NCBI GenBank assembly: GCA_036389335.1
Contig: DASVQC010000064.1
Coordinates: forward strand, 46,428-110,427
Length of the DNA: 64,000 nucleotides
Reading direction: 5' to 3'
From: JAIVGV01 sp036389335
Lineage (GTDB): Bacteria; Acidobacteriota; Blastocatellia; Pyrinomonadales; Pyrinomonadaceae
Position numbers and translations under genes: made by a program. The notes under the pieces are model-generated. The model did no database searches. It was not told the DNA's origin and saw only the letters and a list, made by a program, of their open reading frames with translations. Positions within the stretch are counted from its first letter, which is position 1. Each line of letters opens with the position of its first letter. This document shows, one piece after another, positions 25,337 to 35,439 of this stretch.

Positions 25337-27715
25337 ATGCCTCTGCCCGCGTTCTCCGCCCTGCTCCGCCGCCCGCGCCTGCTCCGACTCGCTCTCATCC
25401 CCGTCCTCTTAAACTCCACCGTTTTCGCGCAAGCCCCCGCGGGGACGCGCGCCGAGGTAGAGCGGCGGGTCGAAGCCCTCCTCGCGCGCATGACGCTCGC
25501 CGAAAAACTCGGCCAGCTACAGCAGCTCGACGGCGAGGCGAACGGCAACTTCCGCCCCGAACACCTTGAGCTGATCCGGCGCGGCCTGCTCGGCTCGACC
25601 TTGAACGTGCGCGGCGCGCGGCGCACGAACGAGTTGCAGCGCGTCGCGGTGAACGAGTCGCGCCTGGGGATTCCGCACCTCTTCGCCTTCGACGTGATCC
25701 ACGGCTACCGCACGCTCTTCCCCGTGCCGCTCGGCGAAGCCGCGAGCTTCGACCCGCGGGCCGCCGAACGCTCCGCCGAGATCGCGGCGCGCGAGTCGGC
25801 GGCGGCGGGCGTGCGCTGGACGTTCGCGCCGATGGTCGACGTGGCGCGCGACGCGCGCTGGGGCCGCGTCGTCGAGGGCGCGGGCGAAGACCCGTACCTC
25901 GGCGCGGCGTTCGCGCGCGCGCGCGTCCGGGGCTTTCAGGGCGCGGACTACTCCGCGCCCGACCGCGTCGTGGCCTGCGCCAAACACTTCGTCGCCTACG
26001 GCGCGGCGGAAGCCGGGCGCGACTACAACACGGTCGATCTCTCCGAGCGGACGCTGCGCGAAGTCTACCTCCCGCCCTTCAAGGCGGCGGTCGAGGCGGG
26101 CGTCGGCACGCTGATGAGCGGCTTCAACGCGCTCAACGGCGTGCCCGTCTCCGCCAACCCTTTCACGCTGACGGACGTTCTGCGCGGCGAGTGGAAGTTC
26201 GACGGCGTGGTGGTGAGCGACTACACCTCGGTCGACGAGCTGATCCGCCACGGCGTCGCCGCCGACGGCAAGGACGCGGCGCGGCTCGCGCTCTCGGCGG
26301 GCGTCGACGTGGAGATGGTCAGCCGCCTCTACAACCAGCACGGCGCGGCGCTGTTGAGCGAGAAGAAACTCTCGACGGCGCAGATCGACGAGGCCGTGCG
26401 GCGCGTGCTGCGCGTCAAGTTCCGCCTCGGCCTCTTCGAGCGGCCCTACACGGACGAGTCGCTCGAAGCGAAAGTGATCTTGAGCGCCGGGCACCGCGCC
26501 GCCGCGCGCGAGATCGCCGCGCGCTCGCTCGTGCTCCTGAAGAACGAGCGCGGCGCGCTGCCGCTCGACAAGAACCTCCGCACGCTCGCCGTCGTCGGCC
26601 CCCTCGCCGACGATCCGAAAGCGCCGATGGGATCGTGGGCGGGCGACGGTCGCGTCGAAGACACCGTCTCGCTGCTCGCGGGGATCAGGGCCAAGGTCTC
26701 GCCGCAGACGAAGATCGTGTACGCGAAGGGCGTGGCGATTGAGGGCCGGGGCGTGACGGGCAACTACGACGACGCGCCGCCCGCGGCGTCGGCGGCGGAC
26801 GCCGCGACGAACGCGGGCGGGACGAACTCGGCCGCCGCGCCCGACCCCACTTCGGCGCGGCTCGCGACCGCGCCGGTCGGGGCCGGGGCCTTCGACGAAG
26901 CCGTGAGCGCGGCGCGCGGGGCCGACGCCGTCGTCGTCGCCGTCGGCGAGACCGCCGAGATGAGCGGCGAGGCGTCGTCGCGCACGTCGCTCGATCTGCC
27001 CGGCAGGCAGCTTGAGTTGATCCAAGCGATCCACGCGACGGGCAAGCCCTACGTCGTCGTCCTGATGAACGGTCGCCCTCTGACGCTCGGCTGGCTCGCG
27101 GAGAACTCGCCCGCCATCCTTGAGACGTGGTTCGCGGGCACGGAGGCGGGCGACGCGATCTCGGACGTGCTCTTCGGCGACTACAACCCCGGCGCGAAAC
27201 TCCCCGTCAGCTTCCCGCGCGCGGTCGGGCAGGAGCCGCTCTACTACAACCACCTGAACACGGGCCGCCCGCCCGACGCGGGCAACAAGTACACCTCGAA
27301 ATACTTGGACGTGCCGTGGACGCCGCTCTACCCCTTCGGCCACGGCCTGAGCTACACGACGTTCAAACTCTCCGACCTGCGACTGGGCGCGCCAAGCATC
27401 ACGCCCGCCGGTCGCATGACGGTGAGCGTCGACGTCGAGAACACCGGCCCGCGCGGCGGCGACGAGGTCGTGCAGCTCTACGTGCGCGACGTGGTGGCGA
27501 GCGTGGCGCGCCCGGTCGCGGAGCTGAAAGGCTTCGAGCGCGTGAGCCTGCGCGCGGGCGAGCGCCGCCGCGTCTCCTTCACGCTCACGCCCGCCGAGCT
27601 CGGCTTCTACGACCGCGCCATGCGCTTCCGCGTCGAGCCCGGCGCGTTCAAGGTCACGGTCGGCACGAGTTCAATCGGCGGACTCGAAGCGAGCTTCGAC
27701 GTGACGGACAAGTGA
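25337..27715 (+). CDS. Glycoside hydrolase family 3 beta-glucosidase-like enzyme
   Basis: 792 residues, BglX-like in size. A signal peptide (LIPVLLNSTVFAQA) predicts export to the periplasm. The GH3 N-terminal barrel has TLAEKLGQL, FDVIHGYRTLFPVPLG, ACAKHFVAYG and the nucleophile Asp in VVVSDYTS. The GH3 C-terminal domain has SLVLLKNERGALPL, VVVAVGETAEMSGEASSRTSLDLP and GDYNPGAKLPVSFPR. A fibronectin type III-like domain ends the protein (PRGGDEVVQLYVRDVVASVARPVAELKGFERV). ATG 25337 starts the signal peptide; the frame upstream is repeat DNA. The likely reaction is release of glucose from beta-glucosides. The neighbouring GH144-like protein suggests beta-1,2-glucan oligosaccharides as substrate, which is inference. 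Confidence 0.94.
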   Translation: MPLPAFSALLRRPRLLRLALIPVLLNSTVFAQAPAGTRAEVERRVEALLARMTLAEKLGQLQQLDGEANGNFRPEHLELIRRGLLGSTLNVRGARRTNELQRVAVNESRLGIPHLFAFDVIHGYRTLFPVPLGEAASFDPRAAERSAEIAARESAAAGVRWTFAPMVDVARDARWGRVVEGAGEDPYLGAAFARARVRGFQGADYSAPDRVVACAKHFVAYGAAEAGRDYNTVDLSERTLREVYLPPFKAAVEAGVGTLMSGFNALNGVPVSANPFTLTDVLRGEWKFDGVVVSDYTSVDELIRHGVAADGKDAARLALSAGVDVEMVSRLYNQHGAALLSEKKLSTAQIDEAVRRVLRVKFRLGLFERPYTDESLEAKVILSAGHRAAAREIAARSLVLLKNERGALPLDKNLRTLAVVGPLADDPKAPMGSWAGDGRVEDTVSLLAGIRAKVSPQTKIVYAKGVAIEGRGVTGNYDDAPPAASAADAATNAGGTNSAAAPDPTSARLATAPVGAGAFDEAVSAARGADAVVVAVGETAEMSGEASSRTSLDLPGRQLELIQAIHATGKPYVVVLMNGRPLTLGWLAENSPAILETWFAGTEAGDAISDVLFGDYNPGAKLPVSFPRAVGQEPLYYNHLNTGRPPDAGNKYTSKYLDVPWTPLYPFGHGLSYTTFKLSDLRLGAPSITPAGRMTVSVDVENTGPRGGDEVVQLYVRDVVASVARPVAELKGFERVSLRAGERRRVSFTLTPAELGFYDRAMRFRVEPGAFKVTVGTSSIGGLEASFDVTDK

Positions 27716-27739
27716 CGCCCGCCGTCCAAACACTTGGCG

Positions 27740-27880
27740 GCGTCCCGATTTGATTTCTACTCCGTGCCCCCTCCGTGATCTCCGTGACTCTGTGGTGAGG
27801 TATGAATCAGAAGCACTCACCACAGAGGCACAGAGGACGCGGAGGGGGCACGGAGAAAAACTGATACCAAGTCACTACTA
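27740..27880. repeat. Palindromic repeat element, copy 4 (central loop inverted)
   Basis: The left flank CGATTTGATTTCTACTC matches copy 2 almost exactly and the right end is CAAGTCACTAC. The central loop GTGAGGTATGAATCAGAAGCACTCAC is the reverse complement of the loop type in copies 2, 3 and 5. Arms hold CTCCGTGCCCCCTCCGTG and its complement. Confidence 0.82.
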
Positions 27881-27930
27881 AATATTTGGAAGACGCATGA
27901 CTGAGGAAACGGTTGTAAGATGACCGCGTG

Positions 27931-29349
27931 ATGCTTCCGAGACGCCCCCGCACGCACGACTCTCCGCGCCCCGCATTATGTTCCGTCGCCAGCCCGCGCA
28001 CGCTCTTCTTCGCGCCGCTGCTTGTCGTCTCCCTTTTAACTTCGAGCTTCCCCCACGTCGCCGTGCGGCGCGCGCTCGCGCAGCCGGCCCCCGCCCTCGC
28101 GCGGCTCTCGCCGGGCGACGAAGCCTTCCTCGAAGACCTCTCGCGCCGCGCGTTCCTCTTCTTCCGGGAGCAGGCCGACCCGCGCACGGGCCTCGTCCTC
28201 GACCGCGCGCACACCGACGGCACGAACTACCCTCAAGGCGACAATCATCACAACGTCGCGAGCAGCGCGGCGACGGGCTTCGGCCTGACGGCGCTCTGCA
28301 TCGCCGCCGGGCGCAACTGGATCGGCCCGCGCGAGGCGCGCCGTCGCGTGCGCGCGACGCTGCGCTATTACGCCGACCGCGCCGAGCACTTCCACGGCTG
28401 GTTCTACCACTGGACGGACGCCGCGACGGGCGCGCGCCGCTGGAACAGCGAGGTCTCGACGATTGACACGGCGCTCCTGCTCGCGGGCGTGCTCACCGCG
28501 CGCGGCGCGTTCGCGGACGACAAAGAGATCGTCCGCCTCGCCACGCGCATCTACGACCGCGTCGACTTCCCTTTGATGCTCGACGCGCGCACGCTCCGCC
28601 TCTCGCACGGCTGGCGGCCCGAAACCGGGTTCCTCAAGGCGACGTGGGACACTTACAGCGAGCACCTCGTCCTCGATCTCCTCGCCGTCGGCTCGCGCAC
28701 GCACCCCGTCACGCCGCGCGCGTGGCGCGCGTGGCGTCGCGAGCGCATCACCTACGCGGGCTACACCTACCTGACCGGCGGCCCGCTCTTCGTCCACCAG
28801 TACTCGCACGCGTGGGTCGATTTCCGCGACCGTCGCGAGCGTTGGTATCCGTTCACAGACTACTTCGCCAACTCGGTCGCCGCCACGCGCGCGCACAAAC
28901 AGTTCTGCCTCGACCTCTCCGCGGAGTTCCCCGGCTACGCGGAGAACGTCTGGGGCGTGACGGCCTCAGACAGCGCGCGCGGCTACGTGGCGTGGGGCGG
29001 GCCGCCGCGCGATCCGGCCATCGACGGCACGGTCGTCCCCTGCGCCGCCGGGGGCTCGCTCATGTTCACGCCCGACATCTCGCTCCCGGCCCTGCGCGAG
29101 ATGCGCGCGCGCTACGGCGAACGCGTCTACGCGCGCTACGGCTTCGCCGACGCCTTCAACCCCGCGACCGGCTGGGTGGACGGGGACGTGATCGGCATCA
29201 ACCTCGGCATCACGCTGCTGAGCGCGGAAAACTTACGCACCGGCAACGTCTGGCGCTGGTTCATGCGCGGCGGCGAGATCGCGCGCGCGATGGACGCCGT
29301 CGGGTTAGTCAGGGCTAAGCGGACGGGCGGAGCCGCGGCGGGACGTTAA
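27931..29349 (+). CDS. Glycoamylase-domain protein (GH144-like)
   Basis: 472 residues from ATG 27931; the adjacent GTG 27928 is an alternative. A signal peptide or anchor (LFFAPLLVVSLLTSSFP) is followed by a domain matching the bacterial glycoamylase family (PF10091), an (alpha/alpha)6 barrel. Motifs seen: FLEDLSRRAFLFFREQADPRTGLV, VASSAATGFGLTALCIAAGR, GWFYHWTDAATGARRW, STIDTALLLAG, PLFVHQYSHAWVDFRD and NPATGWVDGDVIGINLG. Characterised members of GH144 in this family are endo-beta-1,2-glucanases. The GH3 gene directly upstream would complete breakdown to glucose. The exact substrate cannot be read from the sequence. Confidence 0.88.
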   Translation: MLPRRPRTHDSPRPALCSVASPRTLFFAPLLVVSLLTSSFPHVAVRRALAQPAPALARLSPGDEAFLEDLSRRAFLFFREQADPRTGLVLDRAHTDGTNYPQGDNHHNVASSAATGFGLTALCIAAGRNWIGPREARRRVRATLRYYADRAEHFHGWFYHWTDAATGARRWNSEVSTIDTALLLAGVLTARGAFADDKEIVRLATRIYDRVDFPLMLDARTLRLSHGWRPETGFLKATWDTYSEHLVLDLLAVGSRTHPVTPRAWRAWRRERITYAGYTYLTGGPLFVHQYSHAWVDFRDRRERWYPFTDYFANSVAATRAHKQFCLDLSAEFPGYAENVWGVTASDSARGYVAWGGPPRDPAIDGTVVPCAAGGSLMFTPDISLPALREMRARYGERVYARYGFADAFNPATGWVDGDVIGINLGITLLSAENLRTGNVWRWFMRGGEIARAMDAVGLVRAKRTGGAAAGR

Positions 29350-29419
29350 CGAATAGGCGACGAAGGATGACGCCCCGAATCGGAGGGGATGTCGGGGTGA
29401 GTGGATCGGCTTGATCCGG

Positions 29420-29558
29420 TAGTGCCCTAGTCTCTGCTTTACTCTGTGCCCCCTCCGCGTCCTCTGTGCCTCCGTGGTGAGTGCTTAAGACTCTTACCTC
29501 ACCACGGAGTCACGGAGGGCACGGAGGGCGCACGGAGTAGGAGTCAGCTTAGGACACC
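29420..29558. repeat. Palindromic repeat element, copy 5
   Basis: Ends AGTGCCCTAG and TTAGGACACCA, arms of CTCTGTGCCCCCTCCGCG / CACGGAGGGCACGGAGGGCG, and central loop GTGAGTGCTTAAGACTCTTACCTCAC. It lies between the convergent GH144-like gene and malQ and could terminate both. Confidence 0.83.
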
Positions 29559-29567
29559 ACCCTTGAG

Positions 29568-31112
<1,545 letters not shown>

Positions 31113-31119
31113 TGCGTGT

Positions 31120-31284
31120 GTAGTAATAAGTAGTCAGTAGCCAGTAGTTGTCAGTAGTCAGTAGTCAGTAGTCAGTTGTCAGTTGTCAGTCGCACGCGTC
31201 TTCAGACTTGATGTCTGATAGGGGGCGTCCGAAGCGGTTGACTCAAAGCGACCGTCAACTGACTACTGACTACTGACTACTGAC
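31120..31284. repeat. Inverted array of AGTAGTC / AGTTGTC units
   Basis: About 31120-31190 holds repeated CAGTAGT and CAGTTGT units; about 31254-31284 holds the complementary AACTGACTACTGACTACTGAC. The middle is non-repetitive. It lies between the cytochrome c gene and malQ, both on the minus strand. Confidence 0.78.
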
Positions 31285-31291
31285 CTCTTCC

Positions 31292-31672
31292 CTACTTGCC
31301 CTTGAAGCCGCGGACGTAGGTGGCGAGCGCGCTGATGTCGGCGGCGGAGATGCGCCCGCCGAAAGATGGCATCCCGCCGCTCTTGCCCTTGCTGATGGCG
31401 CGGCGCAGGCGCGCGTCCGACGGGCGCTCCTTGTCCCACCACTTCTTGCTCGTGAAGTCGGTCGCGCCGTAGAGTTCGCCCTTCTCGGTCTGGGCGTCGC
31501 CGTCCTCGCCGTGACAGCTCGCGCAACGCTGGCTGTAGATAGTCCGCACGTCGGCTGGGGCGCTCGCGCCCGCGCCGCGCCGCGCCGCGGCTGACGGGCC
31601 CGCCGCGTAGACGAGACAGGCGAGCGCGACGAAGCAGAGCGCCGCGCCCAGTTTGATCCGGTTTCTTCCCAT
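31292..31672 (-). CDS. Secreted mono-haem cytochrome c
   Basis: 126 residues. A signal peptide (ALCFVALACLVYAAGPSAAA) leads to a class I cytochrome c domain with the haem-binding motif CASCH (CxxCH, about residues 50-54) and the likely axial Met in SGGMPSFGGRISAADISALATYVRGF. It carries electrons in the periplasm; the partner enzyme is not in the window. It is transcribed towards malQ across a repeat array, probably as an independent unit. Confidence 0.9.
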   Translation of the reverse strand: MGRNRIKLGAALCFVALACLVYAAGPSAAARRGAGASAPADVRTIYSQRCASCHGEDGDAQTEKGELYGATDFTSKKWWDKERPSDARLRRAISKGKSGGMPSFGGRISAADISALATYVRGFKGK

Positions 31673-31874
31673 CGTCCGTTTCCCTCGGCCCCGTCCGCGG
31701 CGGCGCGGGCGCGGCCCCCTCCCCCTGTCGTGAAATGATGACGAGCTAACTTTTTAGAGCCTCGGCACGTGACGCGTCAACCGCCGCCGCGCCGCCCGCC
31801 GCAAACGAGTGGAACGGCTCACCCCCTTAGACGTTTCATCCGCGGAAAGGTTTTCAACTTTTCGTGGCTCTGGT

Positions 31875-31902
31875 GATTCGGACTCGCGTGCGAGTCCGAA
31901 TC
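31875..31902. repeat. Perfect 28-bp palindrome
   Basis: 13-bp arms GATTCGGACTCGC and GCGAGTCCGAATC around a 2-bp centre. It could be an operator for a dimeric regulator or part of a hairpin. It directly precedes the GC-rich inverted repeat. Confidence 0.75.
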
Positions 31903-31903
31903 C

Positions 31904-31971
31904 TCACCGCAGGGGCGCGAGGGGGCGCGGAGGTCGGCCGGTTTTCTCCGCGCCCCGCGGTGAAAGTTTGG
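31904..31971. repeat. GC-rich inverted repeat
   Basis: TCACCGCAGGGGCGCGAGGGGGCGCGGAG-type left arm pairs imperfectly with CTCCGCGCCCCGCGGTGAAAG on the right. The sequence style matches the 14.5 kb hairpin. It lies about 100 bp before the sigma gene. Confidence 0.6.
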
Positions 31972-32066
31972 TTAAGATGCGCCCGGACGGCGGGCCGTCA
32001 TAAAAGTTTTCAACGTTTTCGCGGGCGGCGGGGTAGTGTGAGGTGGGAGGGGTGAGAGGACGACGA

Positions 32067-32726
32067 ATGTCAGCCGAGATCGCACACCTGTTCATGACCG
32101 GCGAGCACGACGCGCCGCAGACGCGGCGGGGCGAAGAGCGCGCCGATCACCTCGCGCCGCTCGTGGCGCGCGCGCTGGCGGGCGACTCGCTCGCCTTCGA
32201 GCGCATCATGCTCGCCACCGAGCAGCGCGTCGTCTCGGTGGCGTGGCGGCTCCTCGGCAACCGCGAGGACGCGCGCGACGCGGCGCAGGAAGTTTACCTG
32301 CGCGTCTTCAAGTACCTCGACCGCTTCCGCGCGGGCGAAGACTTTCAGGGCTGGCTCTACCGCATCACCGTCAACGTCTGCCACGACGTCGCGCGCAAGC
32401 GGCGCGCGGGTCGGGGCGAACAGCTCGACGCGCTCGACCCGGCCCACGAACGCGTGGCTTTCGAGGGCCCGCGCGGCGGCGCGGACGCCGAGGCCGTGAC
32501 GCTTCGCGCGCAGCAGCTCGCCCTCGTGCGCCGCGCGCTCGCGACGCTGCCGGAGAAGGAGCGCGCCGCCGTCGTCCTGCGCGATCTGGAAGGGCTCACG
32601 ACCGAGGAGACCGCGCGCGCGCTCGGCTCGCGCCCCGTCACCGTGCGCTCGCAGGTCTCGACGGCGCGCTCGAAGATCAAAGTTTACTGCGACCGGCTGT
32701 TGAGTAAAGGAGGCGCGGCGAGATGA
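32067..32726 (+). CDS. ECF-type RNA polymerase sigma factor
   Basis: 219 residues. ATG 32067 was chosen because AGAGGA lies at good distance upstream; GTG 32043 would add eight residues. Region 2: REDARDAAQEVYLRVFKYLDRF and FQGWLYRITVNVCHDVARKR. Region 4: ALATLPEKERAAVVLRDLEGL then TTEETARALGSRPVTVRSQV as the helix-turn-helix. It overlaps the anti-sigma gene by four bases (ATGA). A secretin-domain-like protein follows in the same unit. Target promoters could not be identified. Confidence 0.94.
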   Translation: MSAEIAHLFMTGEHDAPQTRRGEERADHLAPLVARALAGDSLAFERIMLATEQRVVSVAWRLLGNREDARDAAQEVYLRVFKYLDRFRAGEDFQGWLYRITVNVCHDVARKRRAGRGEQLDALDPAHERVAFEGPRGGADAEAVTLRAQQLALVRRALATLPEKERAAVVLRDLEGLTTEETARALGSRPVTVRSQVSTARSKIKVYCDRLLSKGGAAR

Positions 32727-33553
32727 GTGGGATGAACTGCAAACGTGCGGCGGGGCTCCTGCCGCTCTACGCGGCGGGCGATCTCGAAGGCGCGCGCGCG
32801 CGCGGTGTCGCGTCGCACGTCGCCGCGTGCGCGGGCTGCCGCCGCGCCGTCGATGAGTTTACCGAGAGCCGCGCGCTGCTCGCCGAGGCGTTCGAGACGC
32901 CGGAGTTCGGCGCGGAGTTCTACGCGGGGATCAGAAGCTCTGTGCTCGAACGAATCTCGCGCGACCGCGAGCCGTCCGCGCCCTCGTTCGTCGCCGCGCT
33001 CTTCGGACGCCGCGCGGCTTACGCGACCACGTTCGCCGTCGCGCTCATCGCCCTCGCGCTCGCCTTCCAGCACTCGCGCGGCGGGCGCGAGACGCCGCGC
33101 GAACTCGCGCGCACGACGCCGCCGACCGTCGCCGCCACGAAGCAGGGGGATCAACTGAAAGCCGCGGGCCCGCCGCGCGAGGCGAAGGTCTCCGCCGCGA
33201 GCGAGCCGACGCGGAAGCCGACTTACGCGGCGGCGGGCCGACGCGCAGAGTCGGCGCGACGCGACGCGCCCGCCGGGCGGCGTGAGCAGGCGCGGAAGAC
33301 GCTCGCGCGTGAGGGCGAGAGCGCGCTCGTCGCGCAGGCCGTGCCGCCGCCCGTCAACGGCGCGCGCACGACGATGGAATCCGCGCCGCGCGCGGGCGTG
33401 TCGTCGGCGGCGGCGGCGGGTGCCGCGCCCGAAGTCTCGCGCATCGAGATTCAGACCGCCGACCCGAACATCCGCATCATCTGGCTCGCGCCGCAGAAAT
33501 CCGAAGAGCCCGACCCGAACGAACCGAAGAACGAGAACGGAGAGAGAAAGTAG
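32723..33553 (+). CDS. Zinc-finger anti-sigma factor
   Basis: 276 residues. Zinc motif H32-x3-C36-x2-C39 (SHVAACAGC) in an anti-sigma domain, one membrane segment at about residues 94-113 (YATTFAVALIALALAFQHS), then a long Ala/Arg/Pro-rich outer region and a conserved-looking end (EVSRIEIQTADPNIRIIWLAP). The end resembles the C-terminal sequence of many acidobacterial anti-sigma proteins with a short beta motif. It is translationally coupled to the sigma gene. The 8-bp gap to the next gene suggests all three are one operon. Confidence 0.88.
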   Translation: MSGMNCKRAAGLLPLYAAGDLEGARARGVASHVAACAGCRRAVDEFTESRALLAEAFETPEFGAEFYAGIRSSVLERISRDREPSAPSFVAALFGRRAAYATTFAVALIALALAFQHSRGGRETPRELARTTPPTVAATKQGDQLKAAGPPREAKVSAASEPTRKPTYAAAGRRAESARRDAPAGRREQARKTLAREGESALVAQAVPPPVNGARTTMESAPRAGVSSAAAAGAAPEVSRIEIQTADPNIRIIWLAPQKSEEPDPNEPKNENGERK

Positions 33554-33561
33554 GAGGCATC

Positions 33562-34356
33562 ATGTTCACAGCGAAACTCAAAGCACTCGCGACCGCCCTG
33601 CCCGTCGTCGTCGCGCTCTGCGCCGCCGCGCGGGCGCAGCAGGCGCAGCCGACGCCCAACCCCTCGGACAACTACGTCACCTTCACCGGCTTCAAGAACC
33701 GCGTCTTCGACGTGCACAACCGCACGCCCGACGACCTGATCCCCGTCCTCAAGCTCCTGACGAGCGGCTTCAAGGGCGCGCAGGTCTCTGCGAGCAACGA
33801 GTTCCGCACCATCTCCGTCCGCGACTTCCCCGAAAACATCGCGGCCATCGAGGACGCGCTCAAGCGGCTCGACACGCCCGAGGTCGCGCGCCCCGACATC
33901 GAGCTGCGCGTCCACGTCCTCATCGCCTCGAACGCCGAGAGCGGCCTGAGCCCGCTGCCCGCCGATCTCAAAGACGTGGTCACGCAGTTGCAGTCCACGC
34001 TCAGCTACAGGAACTACAGCCTGCTCACCTCCGTCGTGCAGCGCACGAAGGACAGCCGCGGCTACCACCCCGGCTTCCTGCAGGGCAACGGCATGGCGCA
34101 GATGACCACGCCCGCGGGCGAGAAGCAGGACTTCCTCTACAACTTCGAGGCGCACTCGCTCGACCTGACGACGGGCGGCGCGGGCGCGGCGACGATCCAG
34201 CTCGGCAACTTCACCTTCCGGCTCGGCGGCCCCGGCACCGACGCACGCATCCACAGCGACGTGAGCATGCGCGAGGGCGAGAAGGTCGTCGTCGGCACGG
34301 CGGGGCTCAAGGACAAGGCGCTCATCCTCGTCCTCATGGCGAAGGTGCTCAAGTAG
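33562..34356 (+). CDS. Exported protein with secretin short-domain-like region
   Basis: 264 residues. A signal peptide (ALATALPVVVALCAAARA) is followed by VFDVHNRTPDDLIPVLKLLTSGFKGAQVSASNEFRTISVRDFPENIAAIEDALKRLDTP. This beta-alpha-beta-beta-alpha pattern and ending resemble the secretin_N/NolW short domain of type II/III secretion and pilus secretins. No secretin pore domain follows; the C-terminal half is beta-rich and ends in DKALILVLMAKVLK. A GGAGG ribosome binding site precedes the ATG. It is the third gene of the sigma/anti-sigma unit and is closed by a strong hairpin. The function is not known. Confidence 0.8.
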   Translation: MFTAKLKALATALPVVVALCAAARAQQAQPTPNPSDNYVTFTGFKNRVFDVHNRTPDDLIPVLKLLTSGFKGAQVSASNEFRTISVRDFPENIAAIEDALKRLDTPEVARPDIELRVHVLIASNAESGLSPLPADLKDVVTQLQSTLSYRNYSLLTSVVQRTKDSRGYHPGFLQGNGMAQMTTPAGEKQDFLYNFEAHSLDLTTGGAGAATIQLGNFTFRLGGPGTDARIHSDVSMREGEKVVVGTAGLKDKALILVLMAKVLK

Positions 34357-34375
34357 GAGTCGGGCGACGCGACTC

Positions 34376-34422
34376 GAAAGCGCGTGCGGGGGCGACTCAT
34401 CATCGCCCCCGCACGCGCTTTC
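34376..34422 (+). terminator. Strong hairpin after the sigma operon
   Basis: A perfect 20-bp stem (34376-34395 with 34403-34422) and a 7-nt loop lie 20 bp after the stop. No U-run follows, so it may be a bidirectional or factor-assisted terminator between two convergent genes. Confidence 0.75.
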
Positions 34423-34441
34423 AGTTTCCGGTCGTGCACAC

Positions 34442-35071
34442 TCACCGGAGTATCGGGTGCGAGCCGCCGCGCGAGTGATCGTAGGTCTGCTGGTAGCGGC
34501 GTCGGTCGTTGTGGTAGAGGACGAGGTGCTCGCCCTCGTAGCGCACGACGTTCGAGACGCGCGCCCAGTCGGTCTCGTGCTCGGCGATGACGAAGGCGCA
34601 CGGCTCGAACGAGGAGACGAGCCCGGCGGCGTAGACGTAGCCGCCCTGATCGTAGACGCTGCCGCGGTACTGCGACGCGCCGACGGCGATGTCGGGCGAG
34701 TACTGACCGTCTTGGTTGCGCGTGCGATCCGCGCGGGCGATGAAGACGGTGTAGTCGGAGTAGTCGAGGCGCGCGCGGTAGTTGTTGCGGCGCGCGACGT
34801 CGAACAGCTCCGCGAGTCCGTCGTCGACGGCGCGCAGCATCTCGGCGCGCGGGCGTCTAACGGCGGCGACGTGCGCGCCGCGCGGCGTCTCCGTGAAATA
34901 GCCGAAGCGGTCGCCCGCATACCTCTCGGCCTGCGCGAGGGCGCGGCGGTCTACGGACGCCGCGCGCTGCCGCGCCTCGACGCTCGACGCGAGAGGCGTT
35001 AGCGCGCAGGCCGCGAGGGCGAGCGCCGCGAGCAGGCCCGCCGCCCCGATCTTTTTCACCCCTTGTTTCAT
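34442..35071 (-). CDS. Putative lipoprotein of unknown function
   Basis: 209 residues from ATG 35069-35071. The N-terminus MKQGVKKIGAAGLLAALALAAC is a lipoprotein-type signal with lipobox LAAC. The mature part has many Tyr/Arg residues (AERYAGDRFGYF, NNYRARLDYSDYTVFIARADRTR, GASQYRGSVYDQGGYVYAAG) and ends in YQQTYDHSRGGSHPILR. No family recognised. It is a single gene convergent with the sigma operon. GGAGC upstream of the ATG is a possible ribosome binding site. The longer frame upstream of this ATG has no support. Confidence 0.75.
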   Translation of the reverse strand: MKQGVKKIGAAGLLAALALAACALTPLASSVEARQRAASVDRRALAQAERYAGDRFGYFTETPRGAHVAAVRRPRAEMLRAVDDGLAELFDVARRNNYRARLDYSDYTVFIARADRTRNQDGQYSPDIAVGASQYRGSVYDQGGYVYAAGLVSSFEPCAFVIAEHETDWARVSNVVRYEGEHLVLYHNDRRRYQQTYDHSRGGSHPILR

Positions 35072-35211
35072 CACGGTGCTCCTTAAAAACTTCGCCCGCG
35101 CGAGCGGACGGCGCAGACGGAAAAAGAGGCGAGTGAGTCTAGCGCGGGGGACTCGCTCGCCTCTGACCTCTCTCGCGGCGCGGCGCGCCCTGCGAGAGGG
35201 CGCGTCCCGGT

Positions 35212-35439
35212 TCAGAAAGGCGGTTTCTTGTTGTCTTTGTCGCTCTTCGGCGGATCGTTGCGCGGGCGCTCGTTGCTCTTGGGCTGCTTCTCTTCCTTGG
35301 TGACGACCTTCTCCTGCTTGGGCGGGTCTTTCTTCTCCTCGCCCCGGCGCTGGTCGTCGAAGCCCGCCGCCTGCGCGCCCGCCGCGAGCACGACCGCCGC
35401 CAGAGCCCACCCCAGTATGTGACGTGAAACTTTCATCAT
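35212..35439 (-). CDS. Small secreted Lys/Pro-rich protein
   Basis: 75 residues from ATG 35439 (an adjacent ATG at 35436 is equivalent), preceded by GGGAGGTCAAAGGG. A signal peptide (HILGWALAAVVLAAGAQAAG) is followed by a highly charged, disordered tail rich in Lys, Glu, Pro and Asp (EEKKDPPKQEKVVTKEEKQP). No family recognised. It may be an envelope-associated disordered protein. It is transcribed towards the lipoprotein gene, with a 140-bp gap. Confidence 0.68.
   Translation of the reverse strand: MMKVSRHILGWALAAVVLAAGAQAAGFDDQRRGEEKKDPPKQEKVVTKEEKQPKSNERPRNDPPKSDKDNKKPPF

Larger units (their letters stand above)
31673..32066. other. Gene-free divergent region with two hairpins
   Basis: Between the cytochrome gene (minus) and the sigma gene (plus). 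It holds a perfect 28-bp palindrome (31875-31902) and a GC-rich inverted repeat (about 31904-31971). Two AT-rich islands share the word TTTTCAAC (near 31852 and 31998). No gene is supported. Confidence 0.6.

Noticed and set aside
31120..31284. CRISPR-like array
   Set aside because: Units are 7-14 nt with no unique spacers and are arranged as inverted arms; no cas gene is present.
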